A stretch of 64,000 nt of DNA from Halomonas dongshanensis (GCF_024790395.1 NZ_JAJISC010000006.1:62001-126000), one strand, 5' to 3'; positions 46,657 to 56,629 are shown, counted from the first letter of the stretch. Made by a program: numbers and translations. Notes: a model not told the origin generated them from the letters alone.

Positions 46657-47277
46657 ATGGCTCGTTATATTGGACCGAAGTGCAAACTGTCTCGTCGTGA
46701 AGGCACCGACCTCTTTTTGAAGAGTGGCGTGACTCCCTTCGAGAAAAAGTGTAAATCCGAGCAGATCCCGGGTGTACACGGCCAGCGTCGTCAGCGTCTT
46801 TCCGACTACGGCTTGCAGCTTCGTGAGAAGCAGAAAGTACGTCGTATGTACGGCGTACTCGAGAAGCAGTTCCGCAACTACTACAAAGAAGCCGCGCGCC
46901 TGAAAGGGGCTACCGGTGAAGTACTGTTGCAGCTGCTCGAATCCCGACTGGACAACGTCGTCTACCGCATGGGCTTTGGCTCCACTCGCGCCGAAGCGCG
47001 CCAGCTGGTCAGCCACAAGGCGATTGCCGTCAACGGCCGCACCGTCAACGTCGCTTCCTACAAAGTGAAGCCGGGTGACGTGGTAGCCGTTCGCGAGAAG
47101 GCGAAGAACCAGGCCCGTATCCAGGGTGCTCTGTCGCTCTCCGCTAACCGCGGCGACGTGGCGTGGATCGACATCGACGCCAAGAAGATGGAAGGCACTT
47201 TCAAGGCTCTGCCTGAACGCGGTGACCTGACTGCCGACATCAACGAAAACCTGATCGTCGAGCTGTACTCCAAGTAA
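46657..47277 (+). CDS. rpsD: 30S ribosomal protein S4
   Basis: S4 nucleates 30S body assembly and represses the alpha operon in E. coli. The 206 residues equal E. coli. The S4 RNA-binding motif [20 protein letters not shown] region is present, and no zinc-type CxxC cluster is seen. A 118-base spacer with a GTTCTTAAGAAC palindrome (47350-47361) separates it from rpoA. Confidence 0.98.
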   Translation: MARYIGPKCKLSRREGTDLFLKSGVTPFEKKCKSEQIPGVHGQRRQRLSDYGLQLREKQKVRRMYGVLEKQFRNYYKEAARLKGATGEVLLQLLESRLDNVVYRMGFGSTRAEARQLVSHKAIAVNGRTVNVASYKVKPGDVVAVREKAKNQARIQGALSLSANRGDVAWIDIDAKKMEGTFKALPERGDLTADINENLIVELYSK

Positions 47278-47395
47278 GCATTGAAGGCTTCACGTTGAAG
47301 CCCGGGCGGAATGGCCTCGCGCCGACCGCCCGAATGCCCTTGAGTACGCGTTCTTAAGAACTCAGTATCCGTTTGGCAGCCTCAAAGGTGTTCAT

Positions 47396-48391
47396 ATGCA
47401 GCGTTCAGTGACAGAGTTTCTCCGCCCACGCGACATCAAGGTCGAAGAAATCAGCGCACATCACGCCAAGATCGTTCTCGAACCTTTCGAGCGCGGCTTT
47501 GGCCACACCCTCGGAAATGCGCTGCGTCGCATTCTGCTCTCCTCCATGCCCGGCGCTGCCGTGGTCGAGGCCGAGATCGCGGGTGTCGAGCATGAGTACA
47601 GTGCGCTTGAAGGGGTTCAGGAAGATGTCATCGAAATCCTTCTGAACTTGAAAGATGTTGCGATCAAGATGCACAGCCGTGATGAGGCGGTGCTCTCGCT
47701 GAACAAGCAGGGCCCAGCCGTCGTCACTGCCGGTGATATCGCGCTCGATCACAGCGTCGAAATCGTCAACCCCGATCACGTCATCGCCCACGTTAATGAG
47801 GGCGCCGAGCTTAAGATTCAGCTCAAAGTGGCGTTGGGTCGTGGTTACGAGCCGGCGGATGCTCGTGGCTCCGATGAGGAGTCTCGTGCGATTGGCCGCC
47901 TGCAGCTGGATGCGACCTTCAGTCCCGTCCGCCGCGTTTCCTACTCGGTCGAAGCCGCTCGTGTCGAGCAGCGTACCGACCTTGATAAACTGATTATCAA
48001 CCTGGAAACCGACGGCACCCTGGACCCGGAAGAAGCGATCCGCCGCAGCGCGACCATTCTGCAAGAGCAGCTGGCCGCCTTCGTCGACCTTGAAGCTGAC
48101 AAAGAGCAGGAAGTCGAAGAAGAAGAAGATCATGTCGATCCGATTCTTCTGCGCCCCGTAGACGATCTTGAGTTGACCGTTCGCAGCGCGAACTGCCTGA
48201 AAGCCGAGAATATCTACTACATCGGTGATCTTATCCAGCGCACGGAAGTGGAGCTGTTGAAGACCCCGAACCTCGGCAAGAAGTCCCTGAACGAAATCAA
48301 GGACGTTCTGGCAGCCCGTGGCTTGTCTCTCGGCATGCGGTTGGAAAATTGGCCACCCGCTAGCCTGAAGGACGACAAGGCCTCCGCGTGA
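47396..48391 (+). CDS. rpoA: DNA-directed RNA polymerase subunit alpha
   Basis: The alpha dimer scaffolds RNA polymerase and its C-terminal domain contacts UP elements and activators. The 331 residues (E. coli 329) show the N-terminal dimer domain ([23 protein letters not shown]), a Glu-rich linker and a C-terminal domain with [20 protein letters not shown] and [21 protein letters not shown] lies seven bases before the ATG. Confidence 0.98.
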   Translation: MQRSVTEFLRPRDIKVEEISAHHAKIVLEPFERGFGHTLGNALRRILLSSMPGAAVVEAEIAGVEHEYSALEGVQEDVIEILLNLKDVAIKMHSRDEAVLSLNKQGPAVVTAGDIALDHSVEIVNPDHVIAHVNEGAELKIQLKVALGRGYEPADARGSDEESRAIGRLQLDATFSPVRRVSYSVEAARVEQRTDLDKLIINLETDGTLDPEEAIRRSATILQEQLAAFVDLEADKEQEVEEEEDHVDPILLRPVDDLELTVRSANCLKAENIYYIGDLIQRTEVELLKTPNLGKKSLNEIKDVLAARGLSLGMRLENWPPASLKDDKASA

Positions 48392-48430
48392 GCGTCGACT
48401 CGAGTCCCAGTTTGGTAAGGAATCACAACC

Positions 48431-48817
48431 ATGCGTCATCGTAAGAGTGGTCGTCATTTAAATCGTACCAGCTCGCACCGCCAGGCGATGTTCAAGAACA
48501 TGTCTGTCTCGCTGGTCGAGCACGAAGTCATCAAGACAACCCTGCCCAAGGCCAAGGAACTGCGTCGCGTCATCGAGCCGCTGATCACCCTGGCTAAGCA
48601 GGATAGCGTTGCGAATCGTCGTCTGGCGTTCTCTCGCACGCGCTCGAAAGAAGCCGTCGGCAAGCTGTTCAACGAGTTGGGCCCGCGTTACGCCAACCGT
48701 CCGGGTGGTTACATCCGTATTCTCAAGTGCGGTTTCCGCGCTGGCGACAACGCTCCCATGGCTTTCGTTGAGCTGGTTGACCGTCCGGTCGCCGAAGCGG
48801 CAGCTGCAGAAGAGTAA
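48431..48817 (+). CDS. rplQ: 50S ribosomal protein L17
   Basis: L17 closes the alpha operon. The 128 residues (E. coli 127) start [20 protein letters not shown] and contain the conserved [18 protein letters not shown] strong terminator follows about 30 bases after the stop. Confidence 0.98.
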   Translation: MRHRKSGRHLNRTSSHRQAMFKNMSVSLVEHEVIKTTLPKAKELRRVIEPLITLAKQDSVANRRLAFSRTRSKEAVGKLFNELGPRYANRPGGYIRILKCGFRAGDNAPMAFVELVDRPVAEAAAAEE

Positions 48818-48847
48818 GCCTGCACGCGCAGCTCGCGGTGAAAAAAG

Positions 48848-48875
48848 AAAACCGACCTCTAGGGGTCGGTTTTTT
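48848..48875 (+). terminator. Rho-independent terminator of the alpha operon
   Basis: AAAACCGACC and GGTCGGTTTT form a 10-bp stem with a TCTAGG loop followed by further T. It ends the long ribosomal block. Confidence 0.9.
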
Positions 48876-49036
48876 CGTTGGGCGGTGAAAAAACCGCTGC
48901 CTTTAGCGGTGCCGTACACCGAGGTATGCGGTAGGATGGAGCCAAAGGCGTCATATTCGGGCGCCGCGTATCGACGTAGTCGAATACCCTCATTTACACA
49001 GTCGGCATCAACGGGCGAGTTCAGCAAGGGGAACCT

Positions 49037-50425
49037 ATGTTCAGGTGGGCGTATGGCGTGCCCAGGGCCGCCGCGAAAGGTTACGTGGCATGGCTTTTAC
49101 TGTTGGCGACGCTATTGACGGCAAGTGCCGTCCAGGCGCAGAGCAACCCGCGCTATGCGGGGATCGTGGTCGATGCCGAAAACGGCGAGGTACTCTACTC
49201 GGAAAACGCCGACGCGCCGCGTTATCCCGCCTCGCTTACCAAGATGATGACGCTTTATCTCACCTTCGAAGCGCTGAATAACGGCTCGCTTAGCCTCAAT
49301 CAGGAGCTGCCTGTCTCTAGCCAAGCGGCCGCCATGCCCGCCTCTAAACTGTGGCTGGCCGCAGGGAGCACTATCTCGGTGGATAACGCCATCCGCGCGC
49401 TCACCGTGCGATCGGCCAACGACGTAGCCGTGGTGCTAGCCGAGGCGCTGGGTGGCAGCGAGCGGCAGTTTGCCAATCTAATGACCGAAAAAGCCCGCGC
49501 CATTGGCATGCTGCACACCACTTTCCGCAACGCCTCGGGGTTGCCGGACGATGCACAGAGCACCACTGCCCGCGATATGGTGATCCTCTCGGCACGGCTG
49601 ATCCAGGATTTTCCCGAGTACTACCCCTATTTCTCGCTCACTGAATTCACCTTTCGCGGTACGCGTCATACCAGTCACAACCGCTTGGTCGGTAGCTACC
49701 CCGGCGCCGATGGGCTAAAGACTGGTTTTATCCGCGCATCGGGTTTCAACGTTGCGACCACCGCCGTGCACGATGGCCGACGCATGATCGCGGTGGTGAT
49801 GGGCGGTTTCAGCGCTCAGTCGCGCGATACCCATATGGCCGATCTGCTCGATCGCAGCTTCTTACGCGCCGGACTGCGAGACCAGCCTACATGGCTTGCC
49901 GATACCCACTTTTCCCGTGAGTTCATGAGCTTTGGCGGTGACGCGCCGGTACAGCCACCCAGCGCTCCTTCACGCTCGCCACAGGGGCCAGGACAGGGCT
50001 CAGCGCTTCTCGCCACGGTGGATCATGGTGCGCCGCGTACCCAGGTGGCCGCACCTGCGCAAGCCTCAATACCTGTGCCAAGTACTCCACCGCCGACCCA
50101 AGACGATCCGTTACGCGCCTTCATCGAACGCGAGCAGGTCATGGCCGGTATGGCGCCAGCACCTTCGTCTACGCGGCGTAGTGCTGCCAGCGATTGGGGC
50201 ATTCAGGTCGGCGCTTTCAGTCAGGCTGCGCAGGCGCATCAATACGCCGAGCAGGCGGCGTCGCGTCTGCCGGGTGATGTCAGCGGCCAGGTCGAGGTCG
50301 ATAACGTCGAGAATCGCGTCTATCGCGCCCGGCTGATGGCCCTTGACGAGCCCGATGCCCGCCACGCCTGCGAAGCCCTGCGTGCCCAGGGCATGGACTG
50401 TATGGTCGTCAACGCCAGTCTTTAA
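49037..50425 (+). CDS. D-alanyl-D-alanine carboxypeptidase with SPOR domain
   Basis: This 462-residue periplasmic enzyme trims the terminal D-Ala from peptidoglycan stems. A signal sequence (hydrophobic 16-33, AVQA cleavage region) precedes a penicillin-binding protein 5-type domain with SLTK (Ser66), SAN (126-128) and KTG (228-230). A Pro-rich linker (about 305-360) leads to a C-terminal SPOR domain (about 386-460, WGIQVGAFSQAAQAHQYAEQ). SPOR domains bind denuded glycans at division sites, so septal targeting is likely. The standard PBP5 C-terminal membrane anchor is replaced by this domain. AAGGGG precedes the start. Confidence 0.9.
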   Translation: MFRWAYGVPRAAAKGYVAWLLLLATLLTASAVQAQSNPRYAGIVVDAENGEVLYSENADAPRYPASLTKMMTLYLTFEALNNGSLSLNQELPVSSQAAAMPASKLWLAAGSTISVDNAIRALTVRSANDVAVVLAEALGGSERQFANLMTEKARAIGMLHTTFRNASGLPDDAQSTTARDMVILSARLIQDFPEYYPYFSLTEFTFRGTRHTSHNRLVGSYPGADGLKTGFIRASGFNVATTAVHDGRRMIAVVMGGFSAQSRDTHMADLLDRSFLRAGLRDQPTWLADTHFSREFMSFGGDAPVQPPSAPSRSPQGPGQGSALLATVDHGAPRTQVAAPAQASIPVPSTPPPTQDDPLRAFIEREQVMAGMAPAPSSTRRSAASDWGIQVGAFSQAAQAHQYAEQAASRLPGDVSGQVEVDNVENRVYRARLMALDEPDARHACEALRAQGMDCMVVNASL

Positions 50426-50437
50426 GCGGCAACACTC

Positions 50438-50473
50438 GGCCCCGCCGCTTGCTTAGCGGCGGGGCCTTTTTTT
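50438..50473 (+). terminator. Rho-independent terminator after the carboxypeptidase gene
   Basis: GGCCCCGCCGC and GCGGCGGGGCC form a perfect 11-bp stem with loop TTGCTTA, followed by seven T. Confidence 0.95.
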
Positions 50474-50527
50474 GCGCCTGATACACCCCGCGCACCACCT
50501 CGAAAGAACGCAGGAGTGAGACGTCGT

Positions 50528-51409
50528 ATGCACACCCAAAGCTCTCTCAAAGGCATCGGCAGCATGTGCCTTGGCGTACTGTTCTTGGCTCTGGGCGATG
50601 CCGTGTCCAAGTGGCTGGGTGAGGTGCATTCGCCGCTGCAGATTATGTTCTTTCGCTCGCTGGTGTCGCTTCCGCTGATTGCCGCGCTTGCTTACGCCAG
50701 TGGCGGTCTGCGCAAGCTAGGGACGCGCCGCCCAGGCGTGCACCTGCTTCGCGGGCTGATCTATACCGGCACGATGGGGTTTTTCGTCTTGGGGTTAACG
50801 CTCTTACCGTTGGCCGAAGCGACCGCCATCGCCTTCGTCGCACCGCTTTTCGTAACGCTGCTGTCGTTTCCGGTATTGGGCGAGCGTATCGAACGCTCAG
50901 TTCTGGTGGCGTCACTGATCGGCTTCGTTGGCGTAGTCATTGTTATCCGCCCAGGGAGCAGTGCGCTCAACACTGGGGCTTTAACGATGCTCGCTGCTGC
51001 ACTCTGCTACGCCCTAACGATGGTGACGGCAAGGCGCTACGGCGCGCGCGAGCACCTGTGGGCCATGCTTTTCTACGTTGCCTTGATTCCCATGCTGATT
51101 AGCGCAGCAACGCTGCCCTGGGTGTGGCAAACGCCCCAGGGCAGCGAGTGGGTAGGTTTTATCGGCTCAGGTGTGCTGGGCGTGGGGGCGATTGCTTTCA
51201 TTACCTTGGCATTTCGTCACGCGCCTGCCGCCGTGGCCGCCCCCTTCGACTACACCGCCATGCTATGGGCCGTATTGCTGGGCTGGTGGTTCTGGGGGGA
51301 AATACCGGATATCTGGGTTTGGGTAGGCAGCGCCTTGATAATCGGTAGCGGGTTAGCCGTGGCGTATCACGACCGCAGAACCACCCTTAAGCGCCGCCCA
51401 ACGGCTTAG
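50528..51409 (+). CDS. EamA/DMT-family membrane transporter
   Basis: About ten hydrophobic helices fill the 293 residues, arranged as two repeated EamA units, as in drug/metabolite exporters. Motifs such as FRSLVSLPLIAAL and FVAPLFVTLLSFPVLGERI match the family. Substrate cannot be told from sequence; exporters of this class move amino acids, purines or small metabolites. AGGAG 11 bases before the ATG at 50528 supports that start over an in-frame GTG 12 bases earlier. Confidence 0.85.
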   Translation: MHTQSSLKGIGSMCLGVLFLALGDAVSKWLGEVHSPLQIMFFRSLVSLPLIAALAYASGGLRKLGTRRPGVHLLRGLIYTGTMGFFVLGLTLLPLAEATAIAFVAPLFVTLLSFPVLGERIERSVLVASLIGFVGVVIVIRPGSSALNTGALTMLAAALCYALTMVTARRYGAREHLWAMLFYVALIPMLISAATLPWVWQTPQGSEWVGFIGSGVLGVGAIAFITLAFRHAPAAVAAPFDYTAMLWAVLLGWWFWGEIPDIWVWVGSALIIGSGLAVAYHDRRTTLKRRPTA

Positions 51410-51540
51410 TCAACGTTACTTTTTGATTCAGGTCATGGGAGCCGCGTGCTGCGCAAGACAGCGGATGTGGGCTGTTTATAATCCAGCCCTTTCGGCGCAC
51501 AGTACGCTGCGTGACATCGTCCTGATCACGGTGACTCTCT

Positions 51541-52932
51541 ATGCCAATCCCTGAACTGAATCAGCGGGCCCCCGAACTGCTTTCTCCCGCCGGTACCTTC
51601 AAAAACATGCGTTACGCCTTTGCCTATGGCGCTGATGCGGTTTATGCAGGGCAACCGCGCTACTCGCTACGGGTGCGTAACAACGATTTTAAAATTGATA
51701 ACTTACATCGCGGTATTGAGTATGCCCATGCACGGGGCAAGCAGTTTTATGTGGCCTCAAACATTGCCCCTCACAACAGTAAGCTGAAAACCTACCTGCA
51801 GGATATGGCGCCGGTGATCGAGGCAGGGCCCGATGCGCTGATTATGTCGGATCCGGGCCTGATAATGATGGTGCGCGAACGCTGGCCGGAGCAAGTCATC
51901 CACCTCTCGGTGCAATCGAATGTCGTCAACTGGGCTGCCGCCCAATTTTGGCAGCAGCAGGGTATTAGCCGCATCATTCTGTCTCGGGAACTGTCACTGG
52001 AAGAGATCGGCGAAATACGTGACAAGTGCCCAGGCTTAGAGATCGAGACCTTTGTTCACGGCGCACTGTGTATTGCTTACTCCGGCCGCTGCCTACTATC
52101 AGGCTACTTCAATCATCGCGACCCTAACCAAGGCACCTGTACCAACGCGTGTCGCTGGAAGTACAACATCGTAGCGGCAACCCAAGATGATAAAGGCGAC
52201 TTGATCGCCACCCAGGGAGTTGGCACCGTAACAGCTGACAACCAGGACGAACTCTCGGCGCTGATTGAAGATGTTTCCCGCCCCGGAAAGCTGATGCCTG
52301 TCTATGAAGATGAGCACGGCACCTACATTATGAACTCCAAGGATCTGCGCGCGGTGCAACATGTCGCTCGGTTGACGCAAATGGGCATAGCATCGCTAAA
52401 GATTGAGGGGCGCACCAAGTCCCATTATTACGTCGCGCGTACAGCGCAAGTCTACCGGCAAGCTATTGATGACGCCGTCGCTGGGCGTCCCTTTAATAAA
52501 CGGCTAATGGATGAGCTGGAAAACCTAGCGAATAGAGGCTACACCGAGGGCTTCTATCAACGTCATGTACACGGTGAGTTGCAACGCTATGAGCAGGGGC
52601 ACTCCCTTGGCGTTCACCAACAGTTCGTCGGTGAAGCGCTGGGTTTTGATCCGACTCGTGGCATCTTGGAGGTCGAGGTTAAAAATCGCTTTGAAGTGGG
52701 GGATGGCATGGAGCTTATGCTGCCAGGTGGCAATCACCGCTTCGTGCTCGAGCATATCGAGAGCTTACAAGGCGAAGCGCAAAGCGCGGCGCCTGGCTCG
52801 GGACATCGCGTACGAATCCCCCTTCCCCAGATCAGCATCACTCCTGAACAGCTTGGGTTTGCGCTGTTAATGCGTGATCTCACGTCTTCTAAAGTAACAC
52901 CACCTGAAGCGCTAGGGGTAGCGGTCAGCTAA
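51541..52932 (+). CDS. trhP: tRNA 5-hydroxyuridine synthesis protein, U32 peptidase family
   Basis: TrhP (YegQ) takes part in making 5-hydroxyuridine at wobble position 34 of certain tRNAs, using prephenate and an iron-sulfur cluster. The 463 residues (E. coli about 453) carry the U32 signature ETFVHGALCIAYSGRCLLS and four cysteines (177, 184, 200, 204) fitting the cluster. The base composition looks visibly more AT-rich than its neighbours (for example around 51690-51720), and the last eight bases overlap the convergent gene. A TATAAT box lies at 51477-51482. Confidence 0.9.
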   Translation: MPIPELNQRAPELLSPAGTFKNMRYAFAYGADAVYAGQPRYSLRVRNNDFKIDNLHRGIEYAHARGKQFYVASNIAPHNSKLKTYLQDMAPVIEAGPDALIMSDPGLIMMVRERWPEQVIHLSVQSNVVNWAAAQFWQQQGISRIILSRELSLEEIGEIRDKCPGLEIETFVHGALCIAYSGRCLLSGYFNHRDPNQGTCTNACRWKYNIVAATQDDKGDLIATQGVGTVTADNQDELSALIEDVSRPGKLMPVYEDEHGTYIMNSKDLRAVQHVARLTQMGIASLKIEGRTKSHYYVARTAQVYRQAIDDAVAGRPFNKRLMDELENLANRGYTEGFYQRHVHGELQRYEQGHSLGVHQQFVGEALGFDPTRGILEVEVKNRFEVGDGMELMLPGGNHRFVLEHIESLQGEAQSAAPGSGHRVRIPLPQISITPEQLGFALLMRDLTSSKVTPPEALGVAVS

Positions 52933-53674
52933 AGGCATAAACGTCCATGGCAAGCACCCCATGCTCCACGCTGTGGTGCAACTGGCTAGCTTCGCCTCCC
53001 GCCCCCATAGCCACCAGCAGCGGCTGGAAATGCTCGGGTGTTGGGTGGTTCTCAAGGGCGTAGGGCGCCTCTTGCCACCGCAGCAGACTGCTTCGCCGTG
53101 CATCAAGGTCATCCAGGCGCAGGGTCGTGTCGGCCCAGTCGGCGAAAGCGTCCACCCAAGCGGGTGCGGCGCTGTCTTGCGGCATGACCTCATAAAGATT
53201 ATGGGTCAGGCTGCCCGAACCAATCAGTAGGATCCCTTCCTGGCGCAGCGGCGCCAAGCGCTCGCCGAGAGCCACCAACGCCTCATTGGACCAGCGCACC
53301 GGGAGTGACACCGACACCACGGGTATATCGGCCTGAGGAAACATCAGCGATAGCGGCACCCAAGCGCCGTGGTCGAAGCCCCGCTCAACGCCTTCGGCGT
53401 CAAGTGTCTCGATGAGCCGCGCGGCGAGTTCTGGCGAACCGGGAGCAGGGTACTGGCAGTCGAAGAGCGCGCGGGGAAAGCCGCCGAAGTCATGAATGGT
53501 CTCGGGCTGAGCGCTGGTACTGACCTTGAGCGAGAGGCTCTCCCAATGGGCCGAGACGACCACGATGGCCTTGGGCGCTAGTGTCTTGCCCAGCTCGCGC
53601 AGAAAGTGGTGTGCAGGCGTTGGGGTTATCGCCAGCATGGGCGAGCCATGGGAAATGTAAAGGCTAGGCAACAT
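52925..53674 (-). CDS. ygiD: 4,5-DOPA-type extradiol dioxygenase (LigB family)
   Basis: The 249 residues match the YgiD/DODA group of LigB-type extradiol dioxygenases. Histidines expected to bind metal occur in LYISHGSP, VSAHWES, FDHGAWVPLSLMFP and GSGSLTHNL. The family cleaves L-DOPA in vitro in some members; the natural substrate in bacteria is unclear. Its 3' end overlaps the trhP 3' end by eight bases. It follows doxX by 56 bases on the same strand. Confidence 0.88.
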   Translation of the reverse strand: MLPSLYISHGSPMLAITPTPAHHFLRELGKTLAPKAIVVVSAHWESLSLKVSTSAQPETIHDFGGFPRALFDCQYPAPGSPELAARLIETLDAEGVERGFDHGAWVPLSLMFPQADIPVVSVSLPVRWSNEALVALGERLAPLRQEGILLIGSGSLTHNLYEVMPQDSAAPAWVDAFADWADTTLRLDDLDARRSSLLRWQEAPYALENHPTPEHFQPLLVAMGAGGEASQLHHSVEHGVLAMDVYAFS

Positions 53675-53730
53675 GACATGTTCTCCTATGCAGATGCCCC
53701 GGCGAGAAAGCCGGGGCGTCAGTAATGGCG

Positions 53731-54174
53731 TTAGCGTAGGTAGCGCTCGACGCTGAAGCTACCGCCGCCAAGGCCCGCCTGAACGAGCAGGGCCACCGCC
53801 CAGAACACCGGGAACTCCCAACCGCCGCCTGCGTTGGAGAACATCCAGCCATTGCCCAGGTGTACCGAAGCCGCACCCAGTAGTAGCGGAATCATGGCCA
53901 AACTGACCCAGCGGGTATAGAAACCTAGCAGCAGCGCCAGGCCTCCCCCCACTTCGCCCAGAATGGTCAAATAGGCGATGAAGCCCGGCAAACCCAGCGA
54001 TTGGAAATAGGCCACCGTGCCTGGCAGGGTGAACACGAATACTTTGAGCAGTCCGTGGGCCAGCGCCATAACGCCCAGCGAGACGCGTAGCAGAGCAATG
54101 GCATGAGGTTGCAGCGCGGTAGCGCCCGTATGAGTGCGAGTAACGGGGCCAGAGGAGAGCGTTGAAGTGGTCAT
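53731..54174 (-). CDS. DoxX family membrane protein
   Basis: The 147 residues contain four predicted membrane helices after a short polar N-terminus, with the DoxX motifs LLRVSLGVMALAHGLLKV and GEVGGGLALLLGFYTRW. Function is uncertain; some DoxX proteins form redox complexes with thiosulfate or superoxide enzymes. It is placed between lysR and the DOPA-dioxygenase gene, all on one strand. A GATTAT box in the 87-base gap upstream could be part of its own promoter. Confidence 0.85.
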   Translation of the reverse strand: MTTSTLSSGPVTRTHTGATALQPHAIALLRVSLGVMALAHGLLKVFVFTLPGTVAYFQSLGLPGFIAYLTILGEVGGGLALLLGFYTRWVSLAMIPLLLGAASVHLGNGWMFSNAGGGWEFPVFWAVALLVQAGLGGGSFSVERYLR

Positions 54175-54261
54175 TGTGTATCTCCAGTCAAGAAGTAGGA
54201 TGGGATCAATGACGCTACTTTAGGCGCTTCTTGGGACGGGATAATCTGGCGTTTACGAACA

Positions 54262-55185
54262 TCACTTTTGCGCGATGGGCGACAATCCCATTTCGGTTTC
54301 CCAGTGGGGCGGGTTTTCGCCCCACGCCTCTACGAGCAGGTCGATGAAGCGCTCGACCTTGAGCGGAAGGAAATGGCGCGCCGGGTAGAGCGCATGGATA
54401 TCCAGTACGCTCGGTGGCACTTCGGGAAGCAGCGCAACCAAATGCCCGCGAATGATGCTCTCGGTGACCAGAAAGCTCGGCTGGTGAGCGATGCCAAGAC
54501 CCGCCTCGGCGGCGTGAGTCAACACATCGCCATTGTTGCTCTCGATAGGGCCTTGAGGGCTGATAATGGTGTCGCCCAGCTGCCAATCGCCCGCTACGTT
54601 GCCACTGCGATAGCGCAGGCAGCGGTGTGCTTTCAAGTCGTCGAGCGAGGCCGGTGTACCGTGGCGCTCCAGGTATGCCGGAGAGGCGCAAAACAGCATG
54701 CGACAGCGGGTGATGCGGCGCGCCACCAGGCTTGAATCTGGCAGGCTGCCGATACGAATGGCCAGGTCGAACCCCTCTTCGAGCAGATCGACCCGGCGAT
54801 CGTTGAGATCCAAGCGCACGTCGAGCGCCGGGTGCATGCCCATGAAACGTGCCACCAGCGGCGTGAGGTGGCGCGTTCCAAAGCTCATCGGCCCATTGAT
54901 GCGCAGCCGGCCGCGCATTTCGGTGGCGCCACTGCCCACATCTGCCGCTGCTTCGTCGAGGGCGAGCAAAATGGCCTGGGCGTGACGTAAGTAGCGCTCG
55001 CCCGCTTCGGTGAGATGCAGCCGTCGCGTGGTGCGCTGGATAAGCCGGACCCCGAGCGTTTGCTCCAGTGCCATCACCTGGCGCGATACCCGCGTGCGCG
55101 ACAGCGCCAACGACGCCGCCGCACGGGTATAGCTCTTGAGCTCGGCGACGCGCACGAAGGCGATGATCGGCTCGATTTGCGTCAT
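54262..55185 (-). CDS. LysR-family transcriptional regulator
   Basis: Residues 1-60 form the LysR winged helix (SYTRAAASLALSRTRVSRQVMALEQ) and the rest is the effector-binding domain (307 residues in all). LysR genes are usually divergent from their targets, but here the ATG overlaps the thiE stop by four bases (ATGA), so it is translated as the third gene of thiM-thiE-lysR. The likely targets are the downstream doxX and ygiD genes, by position only. The ligand is unknown. Confidence 0.88.
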   Translation of the reverse strand: MTQIEPIIAFVRVAELKSYTRAAASLALSRTRVSRQVMALEQTLGVRLIQRTTRRLHLTEAGERYLRHAQAILLALDEAAADVGSGATEMRGRLRINGPMSFGTRHLTPLVARFMGMHPALDVRLDLNDRRVDLLEEGFDLAIRIGSLPDSSLVARRITRCRMLFCASPAYLERHGTPASLDDLKAHRCLRYRSGNVAGDWQLGDTIISPQGPIESNNGDVLTHAAEAGLGIAHQPSFLVTESIIRGHLVALLPEVPPSVLDIHALYPARHFLPLKVERFIDLLVEAWGENPPHWETEMGLSPIAQK

Positions 55186-55832
55186 GGGGTGAGGGCGTCT
55201 TTGCGGGCGGTAACGAAGGCGAGCGCGGCGTCGCGCGGGCTTGGTTGCCCGCAGATGGCCGAGATCACCGCAAGCCCCTGGGCGCCCGCCTGTCTCACCT
55301 GGGCGCTATGCCTGGCATCGAGCCCGCCGATGGCTACGCACGGCAGGGACGCTGCGCGCGCCAGCCGGGCCAGGCCGTCAAAGCCTAAGGGGGAAGCGTG
55401 GTCCCGTTTGCTCGCGGTGGCGAACACCGGCCCCAAACCAAGATAATCGAGCTGGGCCAGCGGAGCGGCCTTGAGCTCGGCTAGCGTATTGATCGAAAGC
55501 CCTAGAATGGCGGAATCTCCCAGCGCTTCCCGCGCCGCCTGTACAGCGGTATCGCTCTGGCCGACGTGCAGGCCATCGGCCCCGCTCTCAAGCGCCACGG
55601 CAAGCCGGTCGTTGATGATCAGCGGCACGCCGCTACCCGCCAAGAGCGCCTTCAATTGCTTCGCCTGACGGATCATCTCGGCGTCGCTTGCGTGCTTGTC
55701 GCGCAGCTGCACCAGAGTAACGCCACCCTCCACCGCTTCGGCAACGGTGCGTTCGAGCCCATAGTCGCGACAAAGCCTGGCGTCGGTCACGAGGTAGAGC
55801 GAGAGATCGAAGGGCGTATGGGTAAGGCTCAT
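55182..55832 (-). CDS. thiE: Thiamine phosphate synthase
   Basis: ThiE joins hydroxymethylpyrimidine pyrophosphate with hydroxyethylthiazole phosphate to give thiamine phosphate. The 216 residues form a TIM barrel with LVTDARLC, LVQLRDKHAS, IINDRLAVAL and DGLHVGQSD. It overlaps thiM upstream by four bases and lysR downstream by four bases. thiD is not in the window, so the pyrimidine kinase must be elsewhere. Confidence 0.95.
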   Translation of the reverse strand: MSLTHTPFDLSLYLVTDARLCRDYGLERTVAEAVEGGVTLVQLRDKHASDAEMIRQAKQLKALLAGSGVPLIINDRLAVALESGADGLHVGQSDTAVQAAREALGDSAILGLSINTLAELKAAPLAQLDYLGLGPVFATASKRDHASPLGFDGLARLARAASLPCVAIGGLDARHSAQVRQAGAQGLAVISAICGQPSPRDAALAFVTARKDALTP

Positions 55833-56629
55833 GCCAGCACCTCCAAACGCGCTGCGCCCGCCAGGCTTGCGGGCGTGAGCTGGTACAGTGCATCGAGCAG
55901 CGCGACCTGGAAGCTGCCGGGCCCGGCGGCGTCTCTACCTGCCTGCTCTCCGGTCACGGCAAAGCAGGCAAGGGCGGCGGCCGTGGCGCTTAGATGGTCG
56001 TCGTTCGCGGCGATGAACGCGGCCACCGTAGCGCTCAGTGCGCAGCCCAAGGTGGTGATACGCGGCATCAGGGCGTGGCCGCCATAAAGACGTAGGTGCT
56101 TGCGCCCATCGGTGACGATATCGTGCTCGCCGGTCATGGCGACGATACAGTGTTGGCGCCCAGCGAGCGCGATAGCGGCATCCATCGCCTCATCGGCAGA
56201 GGCGGTGCTATCCACTCCACGCCCGCGTCCGGTGAGCCCGGCGAGGGTCATGATCTCTGAGGCATTGCCGCGAATTACCGTTGGCGTGAAGGCGAGCAGG
56301 CGCTCCGATAGCGTTTGACGAAAGGTCGTTGCCCCTACGGCAACAGGGTCGAAGACCCAAGGAGTGGCGGTGCGCGCAGCGGTGTGGGCGGCACTCACCA
56401 TGCCCTCGGCAAACGTTGACGACGGCGTGCCGATATTGATCGACAGCGCATCGGCAAGGGCGGTGAACTCGGCGACCTCTTCGACGGCATGCAGCATGGC
56501 GGGAGAAGCCCCAATGGCCAGCAGCGCGTTGGCGGTGCTGTTCATGGCAACGAAGTTGGTGATGCAGTGGATCAGCGGCGTGGCGGCGTGGACGTTGGAG
56601 AGGGCGTCACTCAGGGCGTTCGATGTCAT
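55829..56629 (-). CDS. thiM: Hydroxyethylthiazole kinase
   Basis: ThiM phosphorylates salvaged hydroxyethylthiazole. The 266 residues show the ribokinase-like signature HCITNFVAMNSTANALLAIGASP and the glycine-rich region near GGHALMPRITTLGCALSATVAAF with the catalytic Cys. The ATG at 56629 is chosen, with GAGG five bases upstream; a GTG six bases earlier lies within that site. A TPP riboswitch precedes it, consistent with a thiamine-salvage role together with thiE. Confidence 0.94.
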   Translation of the reverse strand: MTSNALSDALSNVHAATPLIHCITNFVAMNSTANALLAIGASPAMLHAVEEVAEFTALADALSINIGTPSSTFAEGMVSAAHTAARTATPWVFDPVAVGATTFRQTLSERLLAFTPTVIRGNASEIMTLAGLTGRGRGVDSTASADEAMDAAIALAGRQHCIVAMTGEHDIVTDGRKHLRLYGGHALMPRITTLGCALSATVAAFIAANDDHLSATAAALACFAVTGEQAGRDAAGPGSFQVALLDALYQLTPASLAGAARLEVLA

